Of a stretch of 64,000 nt of DNA, positions 36,674 to 47,896 are shown in pieces. The number at the start of each line of letters is the position of its first letter. The first letter of the stretch is position 1. This DNA comes from Roridomyces roridus (taxonomy: Eukaryota > Basidiomycota > Agaricomycetes > Agaricales > Mycenaceae). The stretch spans positions 1,674,001-1,738,000 of the forward strand of contig JARKIF010000007.1 of NCBI GenBank assembly GCA_029378245.1, given 5' to 3'. The position numbers and the translations under genes are program-made. The notes below the pieces were generated by a model that had not been told where the DNA came from, searched no databases, and was given only the letters and a program-made list of their open reading frames with translations.

Positions 36674-37493
36674 GATCTACGGCCTTACATCGCGGACTAC
36701 CCCGAGCAGGTCTGGCTGGCGGCTGTTGTTCAGGGGTGGTGTGCAAAGTATGTTCTCTTCGTTGCTTCCTCTGTACACTGGCTCAGACCCACATAGATGT
36801 GATGCGGAACCCGGCAATCTCGACAGGACAGGGTCCCGGTTAAGGACGAAGACCACGACTGAGTTTCTGGTGACTCAATTCGACCCAGGGATTCTGTGGG
36901 ACGATTTTGGAATACGTGCGGATGTCGTGGTGAGTGCACTGGTGTTGTAAGCCTATGTGTATCCGTCTGACTTTGACTTTCAAGCCTTTTACGACACACT
37001 TCCCTCGCGCCGACATTCACGAGCTGCTGTCGTCAGATCTCCTGCACCAGGTCATCAAGGGCACCTTCAAGGACCATCTTGTGTCGTGGGTGAACGATTA
37101 TCTACACATCACGCACGGCGAGAAGCGCGCTCTCGAGATCATTCAAGACATTGATCGCAGGTAGCTGTCTTCGATTCAGCACCGGTCTTAACTGACTACC
37201 ATTAGGATCTCAGCCGTCTCTGAGTTCCCTGGCTTGCGCCGCTTCCCCGACGGACGGGACTTTCATCAATGGACGGGCGATGACTCGAAGGCCCTGATGA
37301 AGGTCAGATTGCTTTGTCGAGTGCACCCCGCATGTATTGACTTTCAAACGAGGTCTACCTGGCTGCTGTGGCCGGCTATCTGCCCTCGGATATGGTCAAA
37401 TGCCTGGCCGCGTTCATGGACACCTGCTACCTTGTCCGCCGTAACAGCATTTCCGCGGACGACCTCGACATCATCCGGGCGACACTCGACAGA

Positions 37494-38873
37494 TAAGGGG
37501 GTAGGGCCGACAAGCGGCGAGGCCCGCTACCGGGCGTGTGTTTTCTTTGGCCGAAGTCTTCACTGTATTTTGGACGTGAATCTAGTCACTTCCATTACAG
37601 TGATATTGCAAACAAACTACCAGGTCGTTCAAGGAATGTAAACCGAGAGCATGTCACAAATGGACGCCAGGGCGGGGCTGGTAATGCAGCATCTGTTGCT
37701 CGTCCGTGCACCTACGTGCCATGGGACTGCTGGGCACCTTATAATAAGGGTGAAAACCATGGACGGAAATAGATTAGTTGGTATTGAAGCAGTCGGCGCT
37801 CGTCCGTGCGACGCGACGCGTCGCACTCCCTCGCGCCTCCGGCTTTCCACGGTTTCCGTCAAGAAAAGGCAATACCCGTCCGCCGTAGTCTTTCCCAGAC
37901 ATAGTGCTAGTTGACCGGACATTACCAGTAAGTACTAGCCGAATAGCTGGCAAGCATGCTAGGTTTGGTGTGCCACATGTATTTCATTGGCGACGATGTA
38001 GACCGACGAGCGAGAAGATATTGCGGTCAGAGAACTGGTAACTAGGCTCTGATTGCTGGAAATCAGACTGTGCGCCCCCCCAGCTTCTTGGGTCTACAAG
38101 ATTGGGTGAGACAACGATAAAGCCAAGTGCCGTGTGATACATACATGCACCGTACTCTGGTTTCTGGTCTTGGGGAGCGCTGACGGCTGGCGGCAGAAAT
38201 TGCAGAATGTGCAGCCTGCTGCCTCATCGGATCTCCTCTTATGCACACCCTCCTTCAAGTATGACCGGCGTTTTCGGCATTCAAGAGATCCGCGGCTTCT
38301 TGTCTGGATAAGGTGGCACTCTTGTCGTCGTTGGCACGAATCAATGTGTAATGCATCTTAGTGGTGACAAGATTCGGTCGTGTAGAGTGATATAAGGTTT
38401 CATCGTCGTCTTCACATCCAGGAAATTAAGCTGCGGTCATCAGAGATCTTGATGAAGTCCACTGACTGCTACCGAGCGATTCAGTGAGTGCATCCAAGCT
38501 TCCAAGGCACTACAGTCTTCAAGTGATCGAAAGTCGAGATAAGAGTGCAGTAGGGATGCAGAAAGGCGAGAGCAGTGGACAATGGATCAGACGATCGGCG
38601 GCGACGTCGGAGGGCGCGAGGGCAGGTGAACCGGTGGACCAGGCGGCGGTGGTCAAGTGGTGGTCAAGACTCGAGAGGAAAGCTGTGGTTATCGTGTTAC
38701 GCAAGTCATGGTTGGTCAGCTATCCGTGCCGAGACTTTGCCGAGCTACCGGCATTTCTGCAGCTCCGGCCAAATTCTGCAGCTGACTAAAACTGCTGACG
38801 AAAAATGTGATTTACCGCCTGTGCTGTCAAAAGGTACTCACTATAAGAAACCCTTACCTAACGGTAGCGGGAA
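37494..38873. mobile_element. Unclassified 1.38-kb insertion in the Plavaka transposase gene
   Basis: Coding sequence stops making sense after CTCGACAGA (37493) and resumes exactly in frame at TTCCACCACTACCG (38874). The insert has no recognisable protein. CCCGCTACCG occurs 30 bases inside the left end and, inverted, at the extreme right end. AT is present on both sides (37493-37494 and 38873-38874), consistent with a 2-bp target duplication but not proof. Probably a non-autonomous DNA element; class unknown. Confidence 0.6.
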
Positions 38874-39994
38874 TTCCACCACTACCGTAAGGTCTTCATT
38901 GAGACCGGTGTCCGCGTAGACATATCCCTTCCTCGCCAACACTCCCTCCTCCATTACATCCGTTCCATCCGTCTCTTCGGCTCCCCGAACGGTCTCTGCT
39001 CCTCCATTACTGAGTCCAAGCACATCAAGGCCGTGAAGGAGCCATGGCGGCGCTCCAGCCGCTTCAATGCCCTACCTCAAATGCTCCGCTCCATCTCCCG
39101 CCTCGAAAAGCTCGCCGCAGCAGCAGTCTCGTTCTGCGCGCGGGGCATGCTCATCGGCACGACCTCGTCGTATACCGCTATGGTCCTCGATGGATACCAG
39201 CCCCAGGTGGTTGCTGCAGCTGTTGTCAACGCAGCTGATGACGACGAGGATGAGGTCAATCACAGCCCCAAATGCCTGACGTCGGTGGAGCTTGGCCGCG
39301 TACCTGGTGAGCCCTCAGTCTCGTTACATTCTCTCATGGCTCATGCTTGCATAGCTCGAGGGTATCCGAAGGACCTCCATTCACTTGCTGCGCATATTGA
39401 GCAACCTCTATTCCCCGCCGTCTTCCGTCGCTTTTTGTACGAGGAGCTTCATGGCCCAGTCGATGATGTTGCACTCGACGACTGCCCTGTTTTCGGCAGC
39501 CACATCAAGGTCTTCCACTCTGCCATCGCTCGCTTCTACGCTCCGAGTGATTTGTGCGGCGCCGGTGGGATGTACAGCGAGCTGATCCGGGCGAACCCCA
39601 ACTGGCATGGCTACGCTCGGCACGACACCGTATTTGTTGCGGTTGGAGGGCCTGCTATGGCTGGCCTGGTGGTCGGCCGTGTCCTTCTATTTTTCGCTTT
39701 CCACTACGCGGGAAAGGACTATCAATGCGCGCTGGTCCACTGGTTTGTGCCCGTTGGGGATACCCCAGATCCGGACACGGGGATGTGGGTAGTCAAGCCC
39801 GAGGTCCAGCGGCGGGAGCCCTCCCTTGCTATCGTGCCCGTACAGTGCATTGCGCGCGCTGCACATTTGATCGGTGTCTGTGGTACAAGCGCGCTTCCTG
39901 AGGACTTTCATTTCTCAGATACACTGGATGCTTTTAATCGTTATTTTGTCAATCCTTATGCAGACCACCACATGTACGAATTTTTGAAATAATT

Positions 39995-40106
39995 CAGTCC
40001 TGGCTACTTGTGTACTTTAGCACTTTTTGACTTGTGAATGATCGTTGCCAAGTGATAAAGTGGATTAAAGCGAGATAAAGTACACAAGTAAATTGTCAAA
40101 AGGCTG
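39995..40106 (-). repeat. Right end of Plavaka element
   Basis: On the minus strand starts CAGCCTTTTGACAATTTACT and carries TACTTTATC and CACTTTATCACTT subterminal motifs like the left end. Confidence 0.75.
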
Positions 40107-41144
40107 ATGAATTAAATACTCAGCATCGATATCGACGGCACATACCAAATGATCCCCTCGCAGTGTATACTCGTTTCCTAGAAGAAGAATCAAGTCTCGT
40201 TCCGCCGAACTTGTGGGCAACGTACGATCGGTGGTACCGGTCATCCTCTTGGTGACCAGGTCGTCTGCGAGAGACCAAAAGTCAACCCCCAACTGGATAC
40301 CCGACAGCCAATCTGCAGCACGGATATCCGGGTTGTACTCGTGCCAAAGTATCACGATACAACGGATATCTTGTGCCCCGAGGACACCCAGCGGCGATGA
40401 CGCCGTGGGGCTTATTGCAGAATGCAATACAATCAATCGTAACAAGGCGCATGCATCGAGAATCTGGGCGTAGATCGATGCATGCAAGTGAGAGTCGTAT
40501 GAGGTAGGGAAAGCGAGGTGTGTGAGACGGGGTAGTGCGGCAAGAGGCGCGACGATCTGTTGCGCGGGAAGCTGTCCGAAGAATTCCAGATGGCTAAGCT
40601 GAGGAAATGACGTCCGAAGAAACTCCCCGGTGTGCTCCCATTTGAAGAGTTCGTCAAAGGCGCAATGCAGATGGGTTAGCCGGGCCAAGGGAGGTGCTGT
40701 CGAGATACCGAAGGCGTCGAAGTAGTGTCTATTGCGTCGAAGAAGACAAAGATTCTCGACGCCGACACAGGTGGAGAGAATGATCTTGGTCTGAACTTCA
40801 GGTGTACCATCCAGCAGGAGATTGCAGATGGACTGTTGGAGGAAAGCCGTTGGTTTGTTTCGCAGAATATTGAAGATTATCTCAATGCTGCAAACCGGCA
40901 AGTCTTTAGGTAGAAGCACGCTGGAGCTGACCACCAGGGTGCGGTAAAGAATAGGTTCCAACCTATGTATGACTTAAGAAAAGAGGCAGCAAACAGGCAG
41001 ACAAGGGAGCTTTTCAAACCAGTGAGTGACACGCCAAGCAACGAGCAGGAGCTTCGGTATAGAGTATGGATATGACAGTGCGGTCAGAATGAAGATATGT
41101 CGCTCCAATTCCAACGGTAAAGTCGATTCCAACTGGGGAGCCAT
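40065..41144 (-). CDS. F-box/LRR-like protein whose 3' end lies in a transposon terminus
   Basis: Basidiomycete-type receptor of uncertain role. The ATG at 41144-41142 begins MAPQLESTLPLELERHIFIL, an F-box-like N-terminus typical of these families. An intron with phase-1 join near 40,967-41,017 leads into WLEPILYRTLVV, then leucine-rich stretches (LARLTHLHCAFDELF; FPQLSHLEFFGQLP; LAALPRLTHLAFPTSYDSHL; ALLRLIVLHSAI). The last 14 or so codons (HQPFDNLLVYFISL) and the stop at 40065 are read from the right terminal inverted repeat of the Plavaka element, so the native C-terminus was replaced, or lost behind an intron starting at a nearby GTATGTG. Substrate is unknown. Confidence 0.75.
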
Positions 41145-41373
41145 GGGCGTCAATCTTCAGGATTTGTTGATCGCCGATCAGGAATTTGTTTGTTCTTGCC
41201 GTCACCTCCCGATTGTTCACCTCGAACCTCCCACATGCCCGAGTCATCGCGTTTAGTTTTCTGGCGCTCGACGCGCGCGTTAAACCGCGTTCCGTAATCA
41301 ATGGCGACTCCTGACTCCCTATGACTCGGCGTCTAGCTATTTATCTCACAGATTGCTGGGGAAATAAATCATC
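41145..41373. promoter_or_regulatory. Divergent promoter region, F-box gene / AAA ATPase gene
   Basis: 229 bp separate the two divergent start codons. TATTTATC lies about 35 bases before the ATPase ATG (41374) and could be a weak TATA. Function is inferred from geometry. Confidence 0.4.
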
Positions 41374-43909
41374 ATGCCTTCCACCGACAACACCTCCGAA
41401 ACCTCTGTCACTGGAACAGTGGAAGTCAAGGTGAACGGCACCAACGGTGCTGACGCTGCAACTGCCCATAACGACTCTGAGGAGGCGCCTGCTGAGGCCT
41501 CTTCCACACCCGTCGCCCCCACCGACTCTACTGAGATCAAAGAAGGAGATAAAAAGGAGGAGGATGACGACGACGACAAGCAGATCAAGGCTCGCAAGGA
41601 GGCACTCGATGCGCTGAACAAGGAGTACAAAGACGTACCCCATGGCTCCATGACCGAGGTCGTTCATCTCGACAAGGTGCGGCTACTGTGGTTGTTCCGC
41701 ACCCTTTCTAACTCTGAACCCGTTGCAGCGATGGGACAAGAACGGGGACGAGTACTACATTCGACAGAAGAAGGCCGCGGCTCGGGTTCGAGGTAGCGAT
41801 TGGTGGGAAAAGCACATCCTGGTGGTCATCCGCCATTTCGAGCAGTACGACAAGGAAAGGGTCGAGAGGACCACCGTCGAAGTCTACTCGAAGCATCTAC
41901 GCAAGATCTTGGGCGAGGTCATCGGGTATTATCCGGGTATCTCGTTCCACACAGAGGTTCGTAAAATCACATTCTCTCGCCGCATGGACTGAAAGCAATC
42001 AACCCAGCATATCTCATTGACACTTCCCGTCGAATGCTTATACCACTATCTGGAGGAACTTCGTGCAGAGGCCGTGACGCTTTCAGAAGACTCTATTCAA
42101 CTCCAGCACCTCAATATACTCCTCAACTTTATAGAGACCCAGTTCGCGAAGACGATCGAGGAGGTCAAGAATCTGCGCCCACAGAATCTCATCTCCTTCG
42201 ACACGTAAGTCTCCTCCGAGAGCCCTGTACCCATCTAAGCCTCGCTAGCCTATGGACCCTTTTCCGCCCCGGCACCATCACCCACTCCAAAATCCGGGGT
42301 TATGACCGTGCTTTCAAGCTTGAATCCTACTGGACTGTCGCATGCGGGCAGGACGCGGGGTTCTACCAGACCGGGTCCTTCACCGACTACGACGGCAAGA
42401 ACTACGGCCAGCGGAGTGAAAGGCTGAAGATCCCGCCTTTTGCGGGCAGCACTCCCATCGCAGCGCTGTCCTTTGCCCCGCTGGAGATGCGCTCGCGGAA
42501 AGAGGAAATCCTCGCAGTTTTGATGAAGCGCGGGAAACGGTTTCAGACCATGCGCGGCCAGTGCTATGGCGAGTACGCGGGCGTGGCCATCGCGGATGAG
42601 GGAGGGAAGTTCAGTGTTGGTCGTGTCCGTCTGTATCTGTTGTCCATGCTGATCTGTGGTGCTAGATCAAGAGTCGGGTGATGGTTGACGGAGTTTCGTT
42701 CAACCGTTTCTCGAGCAACGGGTGGGAGGCGCCAGAGGATGAGGCCGCGAAAGAGCTCCTGTATTGGGCCGAAGACAGCCTATCTGCCGAGGAGTTCACG
42801 GCGTTCAAGGCCAAGATGGCTGCTGAGAAGGAGGCACGGGTCTTGTCAGAAGAGGAGACCTTGTTGGCCACCAACGTCCTCCGTGGCTTCAGCTTTGCGG
42901 AGAAGAAGTGGTTCTCACTTTTCATCGAGAACTACTCCGAGATCGTCTGGAACGAGGTGGGTTGTTTCCACGTTCCGTTCACCCCGTAGTAAGACGCGTG
43001 TTATAGGCCTCGTTCGACCGGCTTGTGCTGCCTGAAGATTCGAAGATGCTCATCCGTGCACTCGTGTCGTCTCATCTGCGGACTGAGAACAACAAATTCG
43101 ACGACATCATCAAAGGGAAAGGAAGAGGACTTGTTACGGTATTGCATGGCAGCCCTGGTGGTACGTTTTTTGCGCCATCCTCGAGCTTCATTTGTTCACA
43201 ACTGGCCAGTGGGTAAAACGCTGACGGCGGAGTGCATCGCGGAGTACACCCAGCGCCCTCTCTATGTTGTATCGTCTGGCGATCTCGGTACGCCTTCCAT
43301 CGTCCATGACTAGCTTGAAACTAAGTGTACCTGCGCAGGCACCTCGGCCAAGAATCTGGAACGGGAGCTGACAAAGATATTGGACCTGTCTCACACGTGG
43401 CGAGCGATCCTGCTCATCGACGAGGCGGACGTCTTTCTGGAGAAGCGGTCGCTCACAGATGTGAACCGGAACGCCCTCGTCTCGGTGTTCCTACGGCTTT
43501 TGGAGTACTACGAGGGCATTCTCTTCCTGACCACCAACCGTCTCAGCACTGTGCGTCCTCCCGTCCAGTGAAATCACAGTCGTGACTGATCCCGTTTATG
43601 TAGTTCGACCCAGCGTTCCAGTCTCGTATTCACATGGCGCTCAAGTACGATGATCTTGATCGGCATGCGCGCCAGCGCCTCTGGAAGGACTTTTTGAGCA
43701 ACCTGAACGGCGGCGGCACCGATGTCTCCGAGGAGGGGTACGGCGTGCTGGCGGAGTACGATGTCAACGGGCGGCAGATCAAGAACGCGGTCAAGACGGC
43801 GGAGAGTCTTGCTGCGTTTACGGGCAAGCCGCTTGGACTGGAGCATCTGCAGACGGTGCTCAAGACACAGGCTGATTTTGCTGAGGCGTTTGTGGGCAGT
43901 GGCTTTTGA
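41374..43909 (+). CDS. AAA+ ATPase of the fungal DUF7025-type
   Basis: ATP-driven remodelling protein of unknown client. ATG at 41374. The N-terminus is low-complexity and acidic (EEDDDDDKQIKARKEALDAL). The middle region contains LWTLFRPGTITHS, an uncharacterised domain common to fungal AAA proteins of this class, and YDGKNYGQRSERLKIPPFAG. The C-terminal AAA module has VLHGSPG-VGKTLTAECIAEY (Walker A, split by an intron at about 43,162-43,208), LYVVSSGDLG, AILLIDEADVFLEKR (Walker B), FLTTNRLSTFDPAFQSRIH (sensor 1 and arginine-finger region) and GRQIKNAVKTAESLA (sensor 2). Around nine short introns join in frame. Stop after GSGF at 43907-43909. All ATPase residues are intact, so it is probably active. 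Confidence 0.9.
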
Positions 43910-43974
43910 AGGGTTTCCAGTTGCTCGATATCATTACATTGTGTACAAATACGCTTGGATGCTTCACTTTGACT

Positions 43975-45204
43975 TCAAATTCTTTCTTCTCCATCGCACT
44001 CAGGGTCATAGATCCACCAGTTCGCCACAACGGGAGAGTTGAGCGGCTGGCAACACATTGTGAGATGAATGTTAGAAACGAAAGTGTTATACGTACCAAA
44101 TCTTTCTGCCAGCAGTTCCAAGGTGCATCAAGGTGCAACCATCCATTTTTCGCAGGTGTGGACATGCACATGCCGATTGCATTGTCGCCAGGTTGCAGGC
44201 CTTCAAGCGTTGCTTCGAAATACTGCTCTGGCTGTTAGATGATATTGGGTCGAAGGAGGAATGTGCGCGTACTCTTCCAGGTTTCAGGCATCCCTGCCAT
44301 TGATGTGAGAGTGATTTTTAGTGTCTTTCGTAGACCGTACCTTGTCTTGCAAAGCGCTGAAATGAGTCGTTTCGCATTTGGGGTCCGGAACAACCCAATG
44401 TCCAAAGACTCCATTGCATTCCTGTAGACGGTATCAGCTAGACGAAGGAGTCGACTTGGGAATCTCACTCTATTCTCACAACGTTGAGGATGGCAAATCT
44501 TTTGTCCGTTGATTTCGACTGTGGTCGCGTTGCAAGTCGACATGGCATCGGATCCGGTGGGCACCTTCAAAATCTGCGCGGTATACTCGCGCGTTCCATA
44601 CCCAAAGCAGTGCGGAGCAGGCTGCAGCTCGTCCCAGGTCGGAATCTCCTTTTCCTTCAAGTTCTTCCCTGGGGCATCGGGCGTCGCCTTGCGTTCCTTC
44701 GTCCACTCTTCCTTCTCCCAACGCAGTTGTTCGCGCAGGGCAAGCAACTCCCTGCGTTCGTTGTCCCATTCCGCACGGATCCTCTCCTGCGCTGCCACTT
44801 CGAGCCTCCAAGCCTTCCCAACCTCGTCCTGGTATCCCCGGATTTCCTGGTACCATTCTGCGCGTAGCACATCGGGGTCCCAGGTTGGGGCCCGTCCACT
44901 GGCCACAACGTCGGTCTGAATCCAAGTCTTCCGGACCTCTCCTGCCAGTCCGAGAAGTATCAGAAAGAAAAACATTGCTATGGGCGCCAGGATAATGAGT
45001 AACATCCATTTCGTCGCTGAAGAGACCTTTGGCCTAGTACATAACGAGCGCCAAGTCAGTCTAGTGTCGGACTGTAAAGAACTTGTACTGACGCTGGGTT
45101 CAGAGCGCCTTCGACATCATCATTACTGGCGTTTGGTGAGTTTGGTCTGTCGCCTTTTCCGTAGTGAAAGCAAGTGCGCACCTCTGCCCTTTCTCTGTGG
45201 TCAT
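43975..45204 (-). CDS. Basidiomycete coiled-coil membrane protein with YGTREYTA Cys repeats
   Basis: Unknown function; family is widespread in Agaricomycetes. The ATG at 45204-45202 begins MTTEKGQ. Small exons follow (NDDVEGALNPA; PKVSSATKW), then a transmembrane helix MLLIILAPIAMFFFLILLGL. A long charged coiled coil (WRLEVAAQERIRAEWDNERRELLALREQLRWEKEEW) precedes a C-terminal ectodomain: HCFGYGTREYTAQIL, ATTVEINGQKICHPQRCEN, GVFGHWVVPDPKCET, a second half QYFEATLEGLQPGDNAIGMC, WLHLDAPWNCW and NWWIYDPECDGEERI-stop at 43977-43975. The two halves look like diverged repeats with paired Cys (C...C...W). At least five introns. Signal-anchor topology (N inside, Cys domain outside) is inferred. Confidence 0.75.
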
Positions 45205-45416
45205 GGGAAGAAGTCAAGTCGAGTAGGCGCCGGTACCACGGTCAACAGCATCAAACGACCATTATCAGCAATTCATAGACGGGTCAAAGACGGGATCTGG
45301 GCTGTTCTGGGAAGCGTTCTCAAGTCAGGAAAGAGGCAAGATTTTCCTGTCGGGAGTTAAAAGAGGGAGATGAAAGAGCACACCAAACAAAACAAGTACA
45401 AGATATTATTCTCTCT

Positions 45417-47668
45417 CTAAAAAGCAGCTACGCGCTGCAAACGATAGGTCGGCCTCTTCTGCGTAGTCACACTCGCCATGTTCAACGGCAGACGCACCGC
45501 ACCCTCGCCCACGGGGATCTCAGCGCCCCGAATCGGCAGCTTTGTATAATCCACCCTTGACTCTGCTGCAACATCCCCCTCCGAACGATGTGCAAATCGA
45601 TTCAGTGTATACCACACCGGGACCTCCCCGATAATGCCCGTTGCTGAAGGCGATATGTGCGAGTACTGTGGGTGCTGGATGAGGATGTGTAGTACATACT
45701 GTGGGAAGTCAATCAGTCGACGAGAGGTGCAAAAATGCAGGCAAAACACACCTCGCGTGCCATACTGGAAAAGCGGAAACTCGGGTGACTGCACGCTGGC
45801 ACGCGGACCTCGCCGTCCAGACGCACCGTACGTTCACCGTCCGGCTCAGAATCTAGATCTTCGAGAGAGGGAGTAGGCGATGGTGCCCTCGCGTCAGCGT
45901 CCCCTTCGTCATCCTTCCCCTGTTCTGCGCCATCCGTAGTCGATTCTTCATCATCGACATCGGGACCCCATACCGCCTGCATGCGCGAAGGGCGCGCGGG
46001 CGACATCGTAGCCTTCACAGGAGACGGTGCCGGCCCTTTGCCACTCGGTTCTGGTAAATCCACGAGCTTACATTCCGGCTTGCCCGCCCCCTCCTCCGGC
46101 CTCCCCTCGTCCGTAAGCCAAATCCGCCCATCAGCGAGCCGCTCGAGCTTCCTGTTCTTGCGCACAGTGTTCCGCGGGTACAAAGCGTCGCGCGCGAAGA
46201 TGTCTGATTTTAAAAACCCAACGTCGATGGCGCCGGGTTGGGCGAGGGCTTGCATCGCCAGTGCGGAGGGGGACCAAAGGAGGAGGGAGAAGGGGAGGGT
46301 CTGACCTGCAGTGTAGACTGCGGGTTCTTGAATTCCAAGCTGGAAGCAAATTCAGGTCTTGGAATCATCAAGAAAGGAAAAGGGCACTCACGATCCCCTC
46401 CAGCTCCACGAGCTGTTCGCCAATCCTTCCTCTCCCACCAAAAGGCGTAAGAGTCCAGCCCCCAACGACCTCTCTCGCAAACGGCCAATCTTCGCGCAGA
46501 GGAAGATAGGGGAAGGTAGTCTCCTCCCTCGGCACGACGCGCGAAAGTGGCAGATACTGCACATTCACGTCAAACTCCTCGTCAATTGCGCCAAGGCCCT
46601 CGCGCGCCACGTTCACGCCCACAGTGTACTTGATATTTCCCGAGAAGCTGCCCACTTCGGCAAAGGTGTATGTCGCTTGATGGTTTTTCAGTAAGTGTCG
46701 GAGTGAACTTAATGAGACTCACGCGGCAGTGGTACGCGGGTAAGATTATGTACACTGTCAGAAAACCAAAAGGAACGAGGGGATGGTAGTGACCTTGTGC
46801 CGTTCATCGTCCGGGTGCTTGACCACCGCGTCTGGAGGTAGAGCAGGAAACTCGAACGGGAAGACGTAGGTTCCCGCAGGGAATTTACCCTTGAAGGGCT
46901 CTCCACCGATTGCTCTCGGGTCCCCGTGTTTGCGAGACCACAGCATCGCAGTCATATTCACGACTGGGGGTTTGAGCATTTCAGTTACGCTGTCCGAAGC
47001 CACGGTGAACTAGAGATGAGTCAGGAATCGAGTATATAGCATCCAGCAAAACTTAATACCCAGATACTAATGTTACTCAGCGCTGTGGGCTTGTCGAGCA
47101 CCATCCGCACTTCACCCTTGATTTCCGCTGTTTTCATTAGACACGAATGTAAAGTTATACGACGCGTACGCACCTCCGTTGTGATACATCGGTACTGGAG
47201 ACGTCGCAGGCGCATGGCTATACAAGACGACTCCCAACCACGGCTCGGGATTCTCACTGGTCGCGTGCATCACCGCCGAATGCGCCATCGTGAACGGTGG
47301 AAAATCTGCGGGCGAAGGCGGCGCGGTCCCCGGCATCTCTTGTGGAGCCGGTGGGTCGGAAACGTGCCATTGCGAGGGTGCGCCTATCCTCAGAGGCTCA
47401 GTCGTCTGATACACCAAGAAAAAAAAAGTATCCCCAACGCACCAAGCGTCGAATAATCCGCCCTCCTCCGTTTCGGCACCTTTGGACCCGACCCCGTCAC
47501 AGCAGAGTAGAAACTAAAGACAGATCCAGCGATAGAGCGCATCGACGCGCCGCCAGAGGATTTGACCGACGCGGCATAGCTCTTCACGTTCTTCTTTGCT
47601 GAGAGAGGCTTAGTATCGCCCTTGGGACCGGGTCCGCCACGTTTCAGCAAGTCCCGGAGGAGGGACAT
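45417..47668 (-). CDS. Arrestin-like protein
   Basis: Arrestin-fold adaptor; in fungi such proteins recruit ubiquitin ligases to membrane cargo (family knowledge). ATG at 47668-47666 (MSLLRDLLKRGG). A basic Ser-rich N-terminus is followed by arrestin-N-like strands AEIKGEVRMVLDKPTALSNI, PPVVNMTAMLWSRKHGDP and GKFPAGTYVFPFEFPALPPD, the last being the typical arrestin motif. The arrestin-C part has SGNIKYTVGVNVAREGLGAIDEEFDV, a TAGQTLPFSLLLWSPS strand and a long acidic Ser/Pro insertion (DVDDEESTTDGAEQGKDDEGD). It ends PTYRLQRVAAF-stop at 45417. Eight or so short introns. No clear PPxY ligase motif is visible, so the ligase link is unsupported here. Confidence 0.8.
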
Positions 47669-47896
47669 GAGGGTTGAAAAATCGGTCGTGGATGCACATG
47701 AGCGTTAGTTAGAGTGAAACCGCATCAGGGAGAGATAATCACTGAAATCATTCGGACTTGTTTGTTCCTGGCTACTAGTTCAAGCGGCTTGGGGCTCCAA
47801 TATCGAATCGGATCTGAGGGCCGAGAGGCTCCGAGGAGAAAAAACTGAAATCCTTGACAATTGCAAAAACGTCCCTAAATCCCGTCCAGTCGCCAT

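Larger units (their letters stand above)
35124..39992 (+). pseudogene. Plavaka transposase gene, interrupted by two insertions
   Basis: The ATG at 35124 leads into a C2H2-type finger (YTCPDCLKPCKSLGGLTQHH), then the Plavaka core: PWRDARELYATIDTIHDG, NLMSGDWAWKQA, an intron at about 35,859-35,913, THGSAFVPVVAGSDKTTVSV, SPGVLTGTARRAHGNG, QMYHACLARVFQPLKAAMT and CPDRHFRRVI. A 349-bp insertion follows. The frame then resumes at RPYIADYPEQVWLAAVVQGW, with introns before DAEPGNL, PFTTHFPRADIHELL, ISAVSEFPGL and VYLAAVAGY, up to DIIRATLDR. A 1,380-bp insertion follows, then FHHYRKVFIETGVRVDISLP, ITESKHIKAVKEPWRRSSR and the C-terminus ending YADHHMYEFLK at 39,992. Apart from the two insertions every exon is open, so inactivation looks recent. 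Catalytic residues are not assigned. Confidence 0.85.
33027..40106 (+). mobile_element. Plavaka-type DNA transposon, 7.08 kb, carrying two nested insertions
   Basis: The left end CAGACTTCCTACAATTTACT and the reverse complement of the right end, CAGCCTTTTGACAATTTACT, share CAG-CTT and ACAATTTACTT. All four family ends seen here are preceded by AT. Both subterminal regions are rich in CACTTT/AAAGTG motifs. The element holds a Plavaka transposase (+), split by insertions at 36,325-36,673 and 37,494-38,873, and a divergent companion frame (-). Without the nested pieces it would be about 5.35 kb. Plavaka belongs to the CACTA-related superfamily in fungi (established). Boundaries are inferred from the repeats; no clear target duplication was found. 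Confidence 0.82.

Noticed and set aside
37494..38873. Helitron
   Set aside because: The insertion lies between A and T, but neither orientation gives the TC start and CTRR end with a terminal hairpin.
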